From: Podospora pseudocomata
Lineage: Eukaryota > Ascomycota > Sordariomycetes > Sordariales > Podosporaceae
Reading direction: 5' to 3'
Length of the DNA stretch: 64,000 nucleotides
Assembly (NCBI RefSeq): GCF_035222375.1
Contig: NW_026946363.1
Span: 2,480,001 to 2,544,000 of the forward strand
The notes beneath the pieces are model-generated. The model made no database searches and was not told the origin of the DNA. It saw only the letters and a program-made list of their open reading frames with translations. Below, one piece after another: positions 43,658 to 55,904 of the stretch (position 1 is its first letter; the number at the start of each line of letters is the position of its first letter). The translations under genes and the position numbers were made by a program.

Positions 43658-46600
43658 ATCTGATGCGGGGGCAAGCGGGAGGGGGGACGTATGATAGAGA
43701 CATACCAGGTCGCCACCATGAAATCCAAGGAACGAGTTCCCGTTCCCGTCTTTATGCGATAATTCAGGCCTGAAAAGCAAGTGAGGTCCAACAAATGGGA
43801 GGGTCTCAAGATCTGGTTAGGGAGGGTGTTATCCCCCAGTTGGACCCATGGTCTGGTTGTGGCTGACCCAGGAAGAACGTTTGGTTCGGGCTCGTCGATT
43901 CGGAGAATTATTGGCCTTGGTTCCAGGCTAAAGTGAAGAGACACGTCCTCGTTGTGAATCGCGGGGTTTTTTCCTTTCCTTCTGTAAGACATGACTGGGG
44001 CCATGTCTTGAAAGCTCTTGGACATGTTTGTTCACGAATCGCGTGGCTCCAAGACATCACATTGCAGCGTGGTGTTTTGGATCGGAAGAGGTCGTTTCCC
44101 GTCACAATTGGCTGTCTGTTGTCTCTTTTGCTTGGCCCCCGTTGAAGGTGCCTCAGAGAGAGCCTTCTCAGCGGAAAGTTCAGACGGCGACATTTCTGTA
44201 CCATGTATGACCCCTGCTGTTTCAGATGACCCCCCGCCTGTGGGGTTGAGTGGCCAGTGCTTCTTGAAACGGCTCGGCTTTCAGCGGGGCTGGTTCTCCC
44301 TTGGCGTCCGTCTCCAATGACAGCCATCGAACTGCAAGATGGCAGGACGATTCGCATGATTCGAACCAGATTCTACGGGAGGGAAGAGGTTGTCTAGAAC
44401 TTCAAACTTTGGAGGAGGGCAGCATGCTTCCGTATCGCTACAGAGAAGGAAAGGCAAGCGAAAGGGAATACCCCGTTGTAATGTGCTTGCCTCCTCGACT
44501 GTGCAGATTGGCGAGGGTTGGACGTTTTATCGATAGCAGTGTATCATCGTCCTCGTATTGTTCCGTCCTGCCCTGCCCCCCGCCAGAGAGAGGATGGCAC
44601 TTTGTGTCACCCGTGCGCCCGCGCTGCTTCCCTGTTGGAGTCTCATCGTGATAGTGGGTTGAAGGTGTGTCGGCGATCTGTTGTTTTCGATCTTTTGGCG
44701 GGACTGGGAGACAAGCGCGGTGGTTGTTCGGAGACGCGGAGACGACACCACCCTCCTTGTCAACAAACAGCCGCGGTCCTCCCAAGATGGTTGCACAAAC
44801 TGGGGATTGGTGGTGATAGATGAATTGATGCGCTGCGCTACCGTGCTGCAGCGAGTTATCCTTCTTTGGGGAGGCCGGGTTGCTGGATGGCAAAGCTTTG
44901 TTGCCCGCTCGCTGAAAGGGCTTGCATGTGTGTGCGGACATAGGCCGCGTATCAAGGAGGTGGGAGACAAGAAGGAGAAGCGCGCATTTATTTGGAGTGT
45001 CATCTGCTCACTTTCTCAATTGGACGCACACCCTCAGGTTGGGTGACGATGCTACCTTGCAGCATCCCCCGGATGACATGTTTCTGTGGGAGAAGCGGAG
45101 ATCTTATTCCAGCGACCCCGACAATAATATGATGGACCCCTCCAGGATTTTGGGAGTTGAAGGACGGGAATGATGACATTTGGCGAAGATCAAACTTGAG
45201 CGATAGAAGTGATGATGAAAGACCGGGCCTTCGATCTGGTCCGCTCCTCCCTTGCTCGGTTGCTCTTGCGGTCAACGGCCAGCTTCCCTCAAAACTGGAA
45301 AGCGTGGGGTTGGCACCTGCATCTTGCTTGAAAATATATCGACCAGCCGCGGTGGTGGAGTGGAGATTAGGTCACACACACAACCTCCAGACTCCCATAT
45401 CCGATATCGTCACCACCAAGCCACCTTCATTGTGTCGTTTGCGATATCCGCATTGACGTTGATATCTTTTATTGTCGTTTCTTTTTGTACCGTTGGTGGA
45501 GTTGGTTGATCTGGACTGTTCAACGAACCCCTGGACAGCGCGGCCACCCAGCGATACCAAAGCAGGTATAGCGCTGACTGGGGCTCGCGCTGCGCAAAAG
45601 CCACGCGATGGCCTGGTTGTCTGTCTTCCCTTGCTTCGAGTATAGGTACTCTGTATCTACACAGCGCACAGGGTGTTACAACCGAGTGCAATTCACCAAA
45701 GGGAACATTGCACAAGCGAGCCCCCCTAATATCGCGGCCGGCGATTTCAGGGATTCCTTCCAGAAGCTGCAATGGATATAGATGAAGCTGCCCGCAAAAG
45801 GGCATGAAAGAGGGCGGCACAGGGCATCGCCGAAGGGATTCTACAACAATGCGCCCAATTCCAGCCTCAAGCACTCGGCAGCCGCTTCCGCGATGAGTTG
45901 TCCAACACCCACCTCGAGGTGCAGATGGATGCAGGCACGCGCCGGAATACAACTTGCCCCTCCTGCCTGACTGTGACTGTTCTGGAACCGGCCAGCAGTT
46001 CATCGCATCTCTATTCCTTTCTTTTTCGACCAACCATACTTGAGCCTCTCTTCTGTCTGATCTTGGTCGGGCATCGGGGTGAACATCTACAACACAACCT
46101 ATCAAACTCACGGACTCTTCACCAGCCGTTGCAAGGGTTCGAGGGACCCCGGCAAAGCCCAAATCAAGACAAGACCCACCGCCTCCGTTCTCCACCGCAG
46201 CGGCCCCAAGCGCAACCCCCCCTCACCATCCCCCTCCCCTCCATCACCGTCGCATCAAGTCTGCGATCCTTGCTCTTGCAGCAGCGCCGCCGCCGGGCAA
46301 CCTGGAGCAGTCAAGAATCCGCCGCGCGCAGCATTAAATATCCGCCCACTGCCCACTGCCCAGTGGCGCGCTGCCTGCGGAAGAGTGATGGGGCGACGTG
46401 CTTCTGTCCAACTGTTTACACTGGCCTGCACCACCCTCTGCAGCTCCGCGTCGACCCGGTGGGCCAGGCAGGTTATAGGTTGTTGATAGCTCTCTGTCCT
46501 TGGTCCTCTTGCCTTCAGCCGGCACCGCTTCCCCCCCGTCTCACAGCAGCAACAGAGGAGGAGCCGCATTGCTGGCCATGTGGAACTTGTAACGGTGAGA

Positions 46601-46860
46601 CGTTGGAAGAAGGAAACTGTGCGTCGGGACCCAGGATTATCCTCCGCAAGGCACTCTGGAACCGGCGAATCACGACTCACTCCTCGCCATCAACACCTGT
46701 TTTGTGCCCAGATGGCTGTGACAGTCGAAGCCCATATCTGCTCACTCTAACCCAATTTCTTCATCCGACCCCTCCCTCTTTTCCCAAAAGCCTGTCGTTA
46801 CCGTTATCGAAAAAAGGGGAAAAAAAAAAAAAAGGTCCGTTGTAGACAACGCCGATCAAT
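43658..46860. other. 3.2-kb gene-poor region
   Basis: No supported gene. Long open frames occur on both strands (minus 45,410-46,195; plus 45,898-46,845), but they overlap, are rich in Arg/Pro/Cys/Trp and show no family motif. The right part probably carries a long leader or promoter of the gene at 46,861. An A-run of 15 lies at 46,819-46,833, close to that start. Confidence 0.5.
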
Positions 46861-49392
46861 ATGCCGAGCATATTCGGAAGGTCTGGCTCCAGCACTCCGG
46901 CCGGGGCCCGTGCCAAGACCGGGAAGTCGATCCGGGGTGCCATCATCTCGGCCCCGATCCCGATACCCAGCACTGTCGATGATGACGAGTTCCCCATGCG
47001 CAAACCCGGATCTGCAAAGGCATCGACAGTCACCGACGAAGAGTTTCCGATTAGAAGACCGGGAACAGGAATTGCCACGCCTTTACCCCTGGCTGATGAG
47101 CATTCGCCATCACTGGACGGGAAGCACGAGCGCGACCATGAAAAGGGAAGCGGAGACGAGAGGGATCTTCCAGACGAGGTGGTTCCCGTATCCTCCATGT
47201 TGGGCGGCGCTGTCGACAAGGAGACTGGCGAGATCATTCCCGAAGCGCCGTCAGATCCACCACCTGGGCCTCCGTCTCGCTTGAGTACTCCGGCCGGGGC
47301 GCCGCCGGCACCACGAACTGCGTCCACAACGCCACCAAATCGCACCTCACCGCGAGGACCTTCGCCGCAAGGGATTTCGCCATCTAGAGTGTCACCGCCG
47401 AGGGCATCACCACCAGCAAGAAGAGCAACACAGCCAGCAATCAGCACGCAGCTCAGGTACTCGACCATCAGTGATGCGCCTAGCAAAAACACCACTCAAA
47501 GCACTGTGCCGCAGCGGAAGAAATCTACGCTGCGGTCGGCTTTGGGAAAGCTATTCGGCCGTGGCAAGAAGAAGCAAAATGTTCAGGACACCAGCCCTAC
47601 GCCGATCCCGGAAGTTGAGCCTGTCAGCTCGATACAGCATAGAAGTGTATGTTAACCAGAAGCGAGAGTAATTTGGCCGTTTTTGGAGTGCTAACATGAA
47701 AAGTTGTAGGATCCAACTGCACTCGGCAGGCCAAATCACCCACCAGCAAAGCGCTCAGCTTCACTTCCCATCAGCGAGTTCGACCGGCCCCTGAGGTCTC
47801 ATTCTATCGGCCCTGACGACATCATGGCCATTGAGAGCGCACGAAACTCGATGCAGTTGGCAGGAGAGGGTGGTTCATCTGTTGCAAACCCGAATAATCG
47901 TCGCAGAGCTGCAACGACGACCAGTCGGATGATGTTCCAGCAGCGTTTGCGCAACCCAGAATGGGGAGCCGGTCTATCACCACGACCTGCGAGTGCTCAA
48001 GGACGGGGTGGAAGTAGCAAGGAGGAAAACCACGCCGTTACGCACGATCCGGATGAAATTGGGCGTGCCATCACCAGTGATAACGGCCACGGTCTGCGGC
48101 GGCGGTCTAGGAGCTTGTCTGGTCTTCAGGACTTTGCCAATGCCCGACCTGTGACGGCCCGGAGACGAAGTGATGAGATGCGTTTCTGGCGGCAGTCATA
48201 CGACCCAACCGGTCTCATGTCACCATTATCATCCAATGCCCCTGACATTGACGACACAGGCGTGGTGGATGTCAGCGCTCCAGACAGCCCAGCAGTCGAA
48301 GTGCCACCAAAAACACCGCCGCAGCCCTTCAATTTTGGTCTGCTGTCCAAAGACATGCTCGGCATGAAGATAACCCATGCTGCCAACTTGGACACCCGAG
48401 TCGGAAACCTCGAGTCACGAACTCGCAAGCTGGAGAGGGTAGTCACCCAGCTCTGTCACGCCGTCCCCGGATTCAGAGGTCCCCTAGGCGATACCACTCC
48501 CACTCCTGCAACGTCACAAAACGAACCCTTCCCAGTCCAAAAGAAGGTCTCGGTCCAGCAACCCCAATTCGGCTTTTCCACCTCGACGCCTCCACCAACG
48601 ATACCAGCCATCTACAATCCCATTCCCCCAACGCCCGTCCAACCAAGCAGCAGCTCCCGCAAGTCACTAGAAACCGAAGACAGGGACACTCACTCCCTTT
48701 TATCCTTTGGCGAAGCACCCACCTTTATCGGCTCCCTCCACCCGCCGTCCTCGTCGGCAACCCAAGCCGCCCCACCACCACCACCACCACCACTACCACC
48801 AACCCCCATCCCTTCCCGACCAACAGAAGAAACCGTTACGCAACTCAAAGCCGAACTAGCATCTGAGCGCGCCGCCCGCCAAGACCTCGAGTCTCAAGTG
48901 AGGAAACTTTCCGAACGGCTGAATACCCTGTCTTCGACTGTCTTCGCCATGGTGCGCAGCCCGTCCGAGTCACGGTCTCAGGAGCGGCTGATTGCGCCGG
49001 CTGCGTCGAGTAGTAGTTTGAGTACTGGGTCTCCGTTGCTGTTGCCGAATAGTCTGAAGGGGACGACGACGACAAGGGCAAAGTCGCACGTTCCTGCTGT
49101 TACGCAGCAGGGGCAGGAGCAGTTGAGTGTTTTTGATGATGATGATGATGAGGAGGAGGAGGAGGAGGAGGAGGAGGAAAAGGACTTTCAGACTCCGATG
49201 GAGGTGGTCAAGTACGGGGCTTTTGGGGAGGAGTTGAAGGATCATGGGGTTGTTGGGGAAGAAGGGGGGGATGAAGATGGGGGTGGGGGTGGGGGCGGGG
49301 GAGGGGAGGAGAATAAGAGGAGGAAGGCGGCGAGGACGTTGAGTTTGAGTCAGTTGACTTTGGGGAGGGGAGGGGGGAGGGGGCAGGTTTGA
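46861..49392 (+). CDS. large disordered coiled-coil protein, unknown function
   Basis: Exons 46,861-47,646 and 47,710-49,392 (63-nt GT-AG intron, phase 0) encode 822 residues. The N-terminal part is Pro/Ser/Thr-rich with repeated (E/F)FP(M/I)R(K/R)PG motifs (DDDEFPMRKPGS, DEEFPIRRPGTG) and a basic patch (RSALGKLFGRGKKK). The middle part has Arg/Ser-rich segments, then a helical coiled coil (DTRVGNLESRTRKLERVVTQ, about 450-475), a second one (LKAELASERAARQDLESQV, about 600-635), a poly-Pro run, an acidic run of Asp/Glu and a Gly run near the end. Such proteins occur in fungi as septation, cytoskeleton or polarity factors, but nothing here identifies a role. Coding is supported by the open frame, a clean splice and biased composition. 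Confidence 0.78.
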
Positions 49393-50007
49393 TAGGGCAC
49401 CATGAGCGACATACGACGGCGGCACGACGATTGTTGAGTCATTTCTCGAGGACATTTTGTTTACATACCATCTACACCCTTCTCTGCATTTTGGCATAGC
49501 TGGCGGGCATTTCTTTCTTTCTTTTTCTTCGCAGTGTGTTATTGTTTAAGGCATATATATCATCTTATATCTTTCTTACCGGGCGTGTTTTTGCTGTCAT
49601 GGGGTTGGGGGAAGTTAATACTGGGTATCAAAGAAAGAGGTTTTGTAGTTTTTTTTTTTTTTTTTTTTTTGCGTTGGGAGGATGTCTGCGTGTGTTTATG
49701 TATAACTAGATACCCCCGTTTCCGGATTTTGTATTTAGGATAGGGACAGAAGAGAGCTTTTCTGGTTGCTTGGGAATGTTGAATTGAGGTTTTATCCTGC
49801 ACTTTTTCTTGCTCAACTTCTGTGCTGCGGTGTGGTGAAATGGTTCCCTGCCTAATTTGAAGATGCGTGAGGAGCTGATGTTGGGCAAGTGGAAGGAAGT
49901 GTAGGTCGTGCATCTCCAACCAACAAGTAAACCAGGGTTTTTAAAATGGTTTGAAGTTCTGCACATAATGAATAACTTATCATTACATACCCCAATACCC
50001 AAGCTAC

Positions 50008-50107
50008 ACTCTCACACACACACTCTCACACACACACACTCACACTCACACACTCACACTCACACACACACACTCACACACTCACACTCACACACACACA
50101 CTCACAC
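50008..50107. repeat. CA-rich (CACACT)n microsatellite
   Basis: About 100 bases of ACAC with interspersed CT (CTCACA, CTCACACA) in a higher-order pattern of 6, 8 and 14 bases. Confidence 0.95.
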
Positions 50108-50320
50108 CCTTCACCGCAACCAACCACCAAAACTAACCCTCATCTCCATCCTTTTAAAAAAAAACCATTCAATCAAATGAAACAACTCAATCTTGGGGTA
50201 TCATATTTATATTTCCGCTTCACTGTCTATCCCTGACTGAATTCCCTTATATACTTTCCTTCCCCTTCTCATACACACAACAAACAAACAAACATATCCA
50301 TCCCACAAACCCCTCCCCCC

Positions 50321-50327
50321 CACCACC

Positions 50328-50360
<33 letters not shown>
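50321..50360. repeat. (CCA)n(CAT)n trinucleotide repeat
   Basis: Seven CCA/ACC units followed by six CAT units, non-coding. Confidence 0.9.
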
Positions 50361-50362
<2 letters not shown>

Positions 50363-51032
50363 TCCTCATTTTCCTTCCAAACCACACACACCCAATGAAT
50401 CAATCTATTCCTCCCCTCCCTTCCCCTCCCCATACATACCACCTAACCTCAACCCCCCAACGCATTAAAATACTACAAAATAATACAATTCTTCTTGTTG
50501 AACCCCCAAAACCCCATTCTTTTGATCGCCTGGCCTGCCCATCCACTGATAGAGAAGAAGATCGAAAAAACCGTAAACGCCTTGCTTGATTGAAAAACAA
50601 CAGCACCATCCTAACGTGATGATGTGAATGCAGAAATGAAACGCTCTGGATGCTACTTCTTATTTTTTCGGGGGGTGAAATACGCGCAAAACCCACTCGA
50701 TGGGGCGGTTGGCGGGTGGTGTGAACGGCGGAAAAAGACCAACCATCCGATGGTTGTCATGACCATTCGAAGTGCTGTGATCAAGTGTGTCCGCCTGCCA
50801 ATCCCTCCCCTCAACAAACAGCCTTACTCTCCCCGTCCCAACTCCTCTTGCTCCCAGACCCTTGCGCATTTCCCTTCCCCAAATAAGAGGTCAACAAGAC
50901 CACTCTCCCCCTCCCCACCCACTACCCACTAGTTCCTGCTTATCCCGTCCCCCCTCCTCCCACCAGAAATCCCCATGCGTCGTCCTGCTCCTAACCAGAA
51001 AAGAAAAATCATCAACAACCCCCCCAAAGGCA

Positions 51033-51525
51033 CTACCTCTGCCCCCCAGCCGGAGGAGGAGGGGAAGCCTGACTAGGCGTAGCCCTAACCTTCAACTTGA
51101 TAACACTCTTCTTCTTCACCGGCGGGGTCTCAACACTCCCACTCCCATTCCCCGACGACGTCTTCGCAACAGGAGCGTGATGCTGCGGCGCCCCACTAGG
51201 CAAAGGCTTCCTCTGCTTCGGCGCAGCACTCAGCAATCCCGGCGTCCCCGTCCTCATCCCCGGGGCAGGACTAGCCCTCGACGAGCTCGTCGGCGCCGGG
51301 CTCCCCCTGCTCAGCAAAATCGGCGTCGACCCACGACCGCCCACCGTAGGGGTACGACCACGCACAGACGAGGACGAATGAGCAGAAGACGACATCTTAT
51401 GAAGTCCGCTACCACCTCCACCACCACCACTGCTGCTGCTGCCAACTCCACCTAGGATTGCAGGGCGCTTAGCCACGATCGTTGAGGAGAAGGACGAGGC
51501 TGGTCCTGATCCTGAGGATGATGGT

Positions 51526-51566
<41 letters not shown>

Positions 51567-54500
51567 GGCCGCAGCCGCAGCCGCAGCCTTGACTTCCCGC
51601 ATTTGCCGTTTCGTCTTTTCGGGAAGTCGATCCCACTGTGTGAACGGAAGCGTGACGATTTTGCTTGGCTTGCCATTCTCGGTCTTGATCTTCTTTGGTC
51701 GGACAAGGTCGTCGGCTTCGTCGCTCTTGCGCTTCTTGGCCGAAGGCTTGGGGCGCTTCTCGGCGGGAGGTTTGGCACCGTTTGTGGCTGGCTTTGGAGC
51801 AGCAGACGACGGAGCAGGTGGTGGTGTGGCATTCCTTGGGGTAGACGGGTTGCCGAGGAGAACAGAAACACGCTGGACCGCGATAGAGTCGGAAACGACT
51901 GGGGCCGACGGGCGTGGTGTGGCTGGGGTATTAACCACTTGAGCCACAGCCGCACGAGGCATGACCGCAATAGAGTCGCTTGGTACGCTGGGCAGGGTGA
52001 GCGGACCCGGAGTACCAGGTCTACTAGCGGAAGGTCCACTGAAGGAAGGTTGTCTACTGACAAAGGCACCGCTGAAAGAAGGCTTCGTACTAAGTTTGAT
52101 CTTCTTGGGTTCTGGTGGTTTGATGACTGGCTCGGGTGGCGGAGGAGGTGGGGGTTCAAGGACAAGCTTCTGTCGAGGCTCGGTGCGGTATTCGGTCGTG
52201 AAGCGAATGATGCATTGCTTCTTGGTGACCCGAGAGGGATCTGGTCGGCCATTAACCAACGGAGGAGCATTGATCTCGCGCGTAGCTTTCCAGACCTTGG
52301 GATACTTGAAAGTCAAAAGGAGGTTATCCTCCGGCTCGAACATGGCAAAGCAAAGATCTAGAAGGTTGAACTTCTCCTTGGCACTGATCCATGTAGAGTT
52401 GACAGCCTTCCAGACAACCAGCTGCAGGTCCTCGTTCCCCTTGAGTTCCTCTTTGAGAGCGGCGAGGGCATTCTGAATACTCTGGTTGCGGTTGGCATCA
52501 AGCTTTCTCTGCTGAATTTCGGTCTCGCCCTGCTCGATGACAAAACCGTCGTCCTCGACGATGGCCTGTTGTTGGTCGACCTGCTGGGCCTTGCTTTCAC
52601 CGAGGGCAATGGCGGCCATGCCCTTGCAGAGAACCTTGAACAACCGGTCTCGGACAAACGGCGAGGGGTCTGTCGAGACGCTGGATAGCAACAGCTTCAT
52701 TATGGCCGGTTTGGACAGCAGACCGAGCTCAACAAGGCACTCGAAAGCCTTGATGCGGACGAGGTCAATGTTGTCGTCTTGCAGATACTGAATGAACTCG
52801 AGCGGGGCGACCGGGATAACCTTGGCCTTCATGAGTCGCATCTTGCACTCCAGAGCGGCGGTCGTCCAGATGTTCTGATAGGATGAGGTCCACTCGTCCA
52901 TACGGCGATACTTGTCGATTTCCTCAATCGTCTTCTCGATGAAGCGCTTGAACTCCGCGTCCGCTTCATCGTGAACGTTCAACGATGACAGCAGATCACG
53001 ATCGCCATCGACCTTCTTAGGGATCAGGGACGTAGTCAGGGCTTGTAGTAGACACGCCACATAGGGATGATCCGAGTAGTCGTTCTCAGAATTGTCGTTG
53101 AAGAGGAGCAAGTCGAGCAAAAAGTTCCGCGCGTCCTTTGAGCACCGGCCGTTCTCCCTCGTCTTCGCAATGGCCGAGACCATAGCACACTGGACGTGAT
53201 ACTGCGCCTTGTCGCTGAAATCATTCGGCATAGGCGGGAAGGTAACCGCCCCGTTCTTCCCGACCATGCGGTCGCAAAAGAAGTGCCGGAAGATCAAGAT
53301 CAAGTGAGCCTTGCCGATGTAGTTCAGCTCCGGATCAGCCATCTTTGGAAGATCCTCGATGGCCATGCAGCGTATCCCGTAGTAATACCGACGGTCCATA
53401 GCCGTTCGAGTCTCAATCGTAGAGACAACACCGCTGGGCCTCGAAGCTCTGCGGAGGTAGAGCATTGAATCCTGCTGGGCGACCACATCTCTGTCCTGCT
53501 GCAGCTGAGCAACAATCATGTACGGAGGCATGTCCGTCTTCATGGAACAGAGCCACTCAAAGTTGCAGTCAAGTCTGATCCACTCATAGGATTCCTGATC
53601 CATCTGAGCCTGTGTAGCTTGCGACCAGTCCTGAAGGCCCCAGTCTTGCACATCCTTTTCCGTCTGGAGGACGTCGCCGAGAGCATTGTAATAAACAACG
53701 TCATCCTCCTGGAGGTCCTTGTCGGCAGCTGAGTTGGCCGCAGCTGCCGCAGTAGCTTTCTTGGTACGCTTCATCCGCTTGTACTTGGTGTTGTAGGCGA
53801 TCTGCCAGTTGGTGGAGACCTTGTCCTTATCAGAGATGGCCATATAGTGCTCATATGGAGTACCATCGGCCTCTTGAATCCGCACGGAAAACGGTCCAGT
53901 GAAATGCTTGGGAACCGACCCAGCCCACACATCATGCCTCAACTCGACCAGCTCGCGGTAGAAATCTTCTTTGGTGATCTCCTTGGCGGTATCTTTGCTC
54001 TGCCTCTGTTCAACGGTGATATCAACATTCAGGTTCTTCTTGTTGAACTTCTGCTTGATATCGAGCTTGGGACAGCCGGCGCTGTGGATCCACTGGGCCC
54101 AGAGCTCGTCAGGCCGGTACGTGCTCATTTTTTCACAAGCTGTCCGGAACGGCTCGGCAGACAACCATGTAGTCTCATTCCTGGTGTCAATGTTTGCCGT
54201 GGAAACGATCTTGGAGATCACACGGACGATGCCTGTCGATCCTGTCATCTTGGACATCCGTTGATCGAGGATGAAGAGAACCAACGGAGCTTTGAGGGCC
54301 ATGAACTCTTGTTCAAAGTCGCCAATGTGAAGGTGCTCGCCAAGATCGTGGAGCGAAGGGCGACTAACATCTTGCTCCACCAACTTGTCGGACAGCGTCT
54401 TCATGTGAAACCGATACCAGTTATTACCGCATATCGTTTTCATGAAAAGGTCCGTCATGAACCATTGGATGCCGATGATCAACCAGTAGTCCGAACGCCG

Positions 54501-55904
54501 GTTTGGGACGATGTAAACTCCAAAGTACTGGCTAGCCAGAGCATGGACCAGCTTCCGAGTAACTTCAGTCTCCACCTCAATGATGTCCTCGGGATAGAGA
54601 AGTCGTGTGCTGCAGAGCGATATTGAGGTTCCTGAGACCGTGTCTTGGACCATGTCCTCCACAAAGACGACCTTGTAACTATCGAATGGATAGCGTCCAA
54701 ACTCGGGCGCAAAGTAGTCAGCCGCAGCCACGATAGGCTGGCAGGTATGAAGAACCTCTTCAGCACGGCCTGGGAGACAGTATGCGTGAATCTTGGCCGC
54801 GTTGGCTCCAAGCTTCTCGTCTGCCTCTTCCGTTCTGAACTCGGACCAAAGCTGGATGTGCTCAAACGGCCCGATGGCAAAGGCGATGTGCTGGGCGGCC
54901 GCTATCGAAGACTCAAAGGTCATAATCTTCTTCTTGTCATCCAGAGGATCAATCTGCTCGCCCGTAAGATTGCCAGAGCAGACTACGGTCATCTCCAGCA
55001 TCTTGTCCTCCTCGAGCAGTCTGGAAGCTGGTGGTGGCGGCGCCGGATCTTCCCCTTGTTTTCTCTTCCTGCTGCCATTCGAGACCAGACTCGTTGATGG
55101 CTGAGGGAGGGCAGCTGACTGCTCAAAGACATCACCCAAAGTTCGCGGGCACTTGATGGACAACTCCCAAGGATGTCTTGACCCCGGGTCATCCACGCAT
55201 GGGAAGATGCAGGAAACAGCGCCAGGCTCCAGAGAGTGTCGGGTATAAACATGCGGATATCTCTTGTCTCCCTCGTCGACGCCGACGAAATGCAGGCCAT
55301 CCCGGATATTTTTCGAACGGAAAGGTATAGCGATCTTATAACTATGAGCCTCAGACTGCTCCATTCCCGAAGCGGCTGCCTCGTTCTTTGCCCGTGCAAG
55401 CTCGGGCATTTGTCGGGCTTTGGCGGGCGGCTCCGACAGATACTCGCGTTTCAACGACACCTTGAGGGATCCATCGGCGGGGACGCAACATGGCAAAGCA
55501 GTCCGGTCGCTGTTTGGGACCTCGGGTCTCTTCAGCGGTCGCAGAGGCTGCATTCGCCGTGACATGATGTGGTGTTGTGGAGCGCCGATTTGGTACTCGC
55601 GAGGAACCTGCATGAGGTCGTAGGGGTCTGAATATGATGCCTTGGTTTTGAAGCCATTAACGGTGATATTGTCGATATCAATATCACACTGACGAGCATC
55701 CAGCTGAATTTCTTCGAGGTCCGGCTCGATAGGAAAGATGACCATCGTAGATACTCCATGGACGCTCTTGTTCTGGAGATCGACCTCGATCGCAACGTGC
55801 TGCTTGAGCACGACAAATGGGAGAGCCGCAACTGGTGGTGGTGGCAGATCGTCTCCTCCAAGTGTGAGGTCGCCCGCGGCGCCGTTTTCAACCGTGAGAG
55901 ACAT
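51033..55904 (-). CDS. TAF2: TFIID subunit TAF2 (M1-peptidase-like)
   Basis: Intronless, 1623 residues from ATG at 55,904 (MSLTVENGAAGDLTLGG). Frame continues upstream without an ATG, so this start is preferred. TAF2 is the large subunit of TFIID that touches core promoter DNA. The N-terminal half has the fold of M1 aminopeptidases: KQHVAIEVDLQNKSVHGVST, then the region of the zinc motif, which here reads VHALASQYFG in place of HExxH, so the enzyme is catalytically dead as expected for TAF2. A HEAT-like helical half follows (IKAFECLVELGLLSKPAIMK). From about residue 1270 the tail is Pro/Ala/Ser-rich and basic, with an Asn run (about 1446-1460, coded by a GTT/AAC repeat) and a Gly/Ser run, both likely disordered. 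Identification is firm. Confidence 0.95.
51525..51567. repeat. GTT/AAC trinucleotide repeat in TAF2
   Basis: Fourteen tandem GTT units on the + strand, coding poly-Asn in the C-terminal tail of TAF2. Confidence 0.95.

Larger units (their letters stand above)
49393..51032. other. convergent intergenic region with microsatellites
   Basis: 3' flanks of the coiled-coil gene and TAF2. A T-run of about 22 lies at 49,649-49,670, the CA-rich repeat at 50,008-50,107, and CCA/CAT repeats at 50,321-50,360. No gene supported. Confidence 0.5.

Noticed and set aside
44345-44380. tRNA-like GATTCGAACC (minus-strand B box)
   Set aside because: No pairing T arm, no A box.
45410-46845. Two long overlapping frames on opposite strands (minus 45,410-46,195; plus 45,898-46,845)
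   Set aside because: Arg/Pro/Cys/Trp-rich content without motifs, mutual overlap, no good splice structure.
50008-50107. CRISPR-like regular repeat
   Set aside because: It is a simple CA-rich microsatellite without spacers, in a eukaryotic genome.
51452-52270. Long alternative frames over the C-terminal half of TAF2
   Set aside because: They result from low-complexity Pro/Ser/Asn coding sequence of TAF2.
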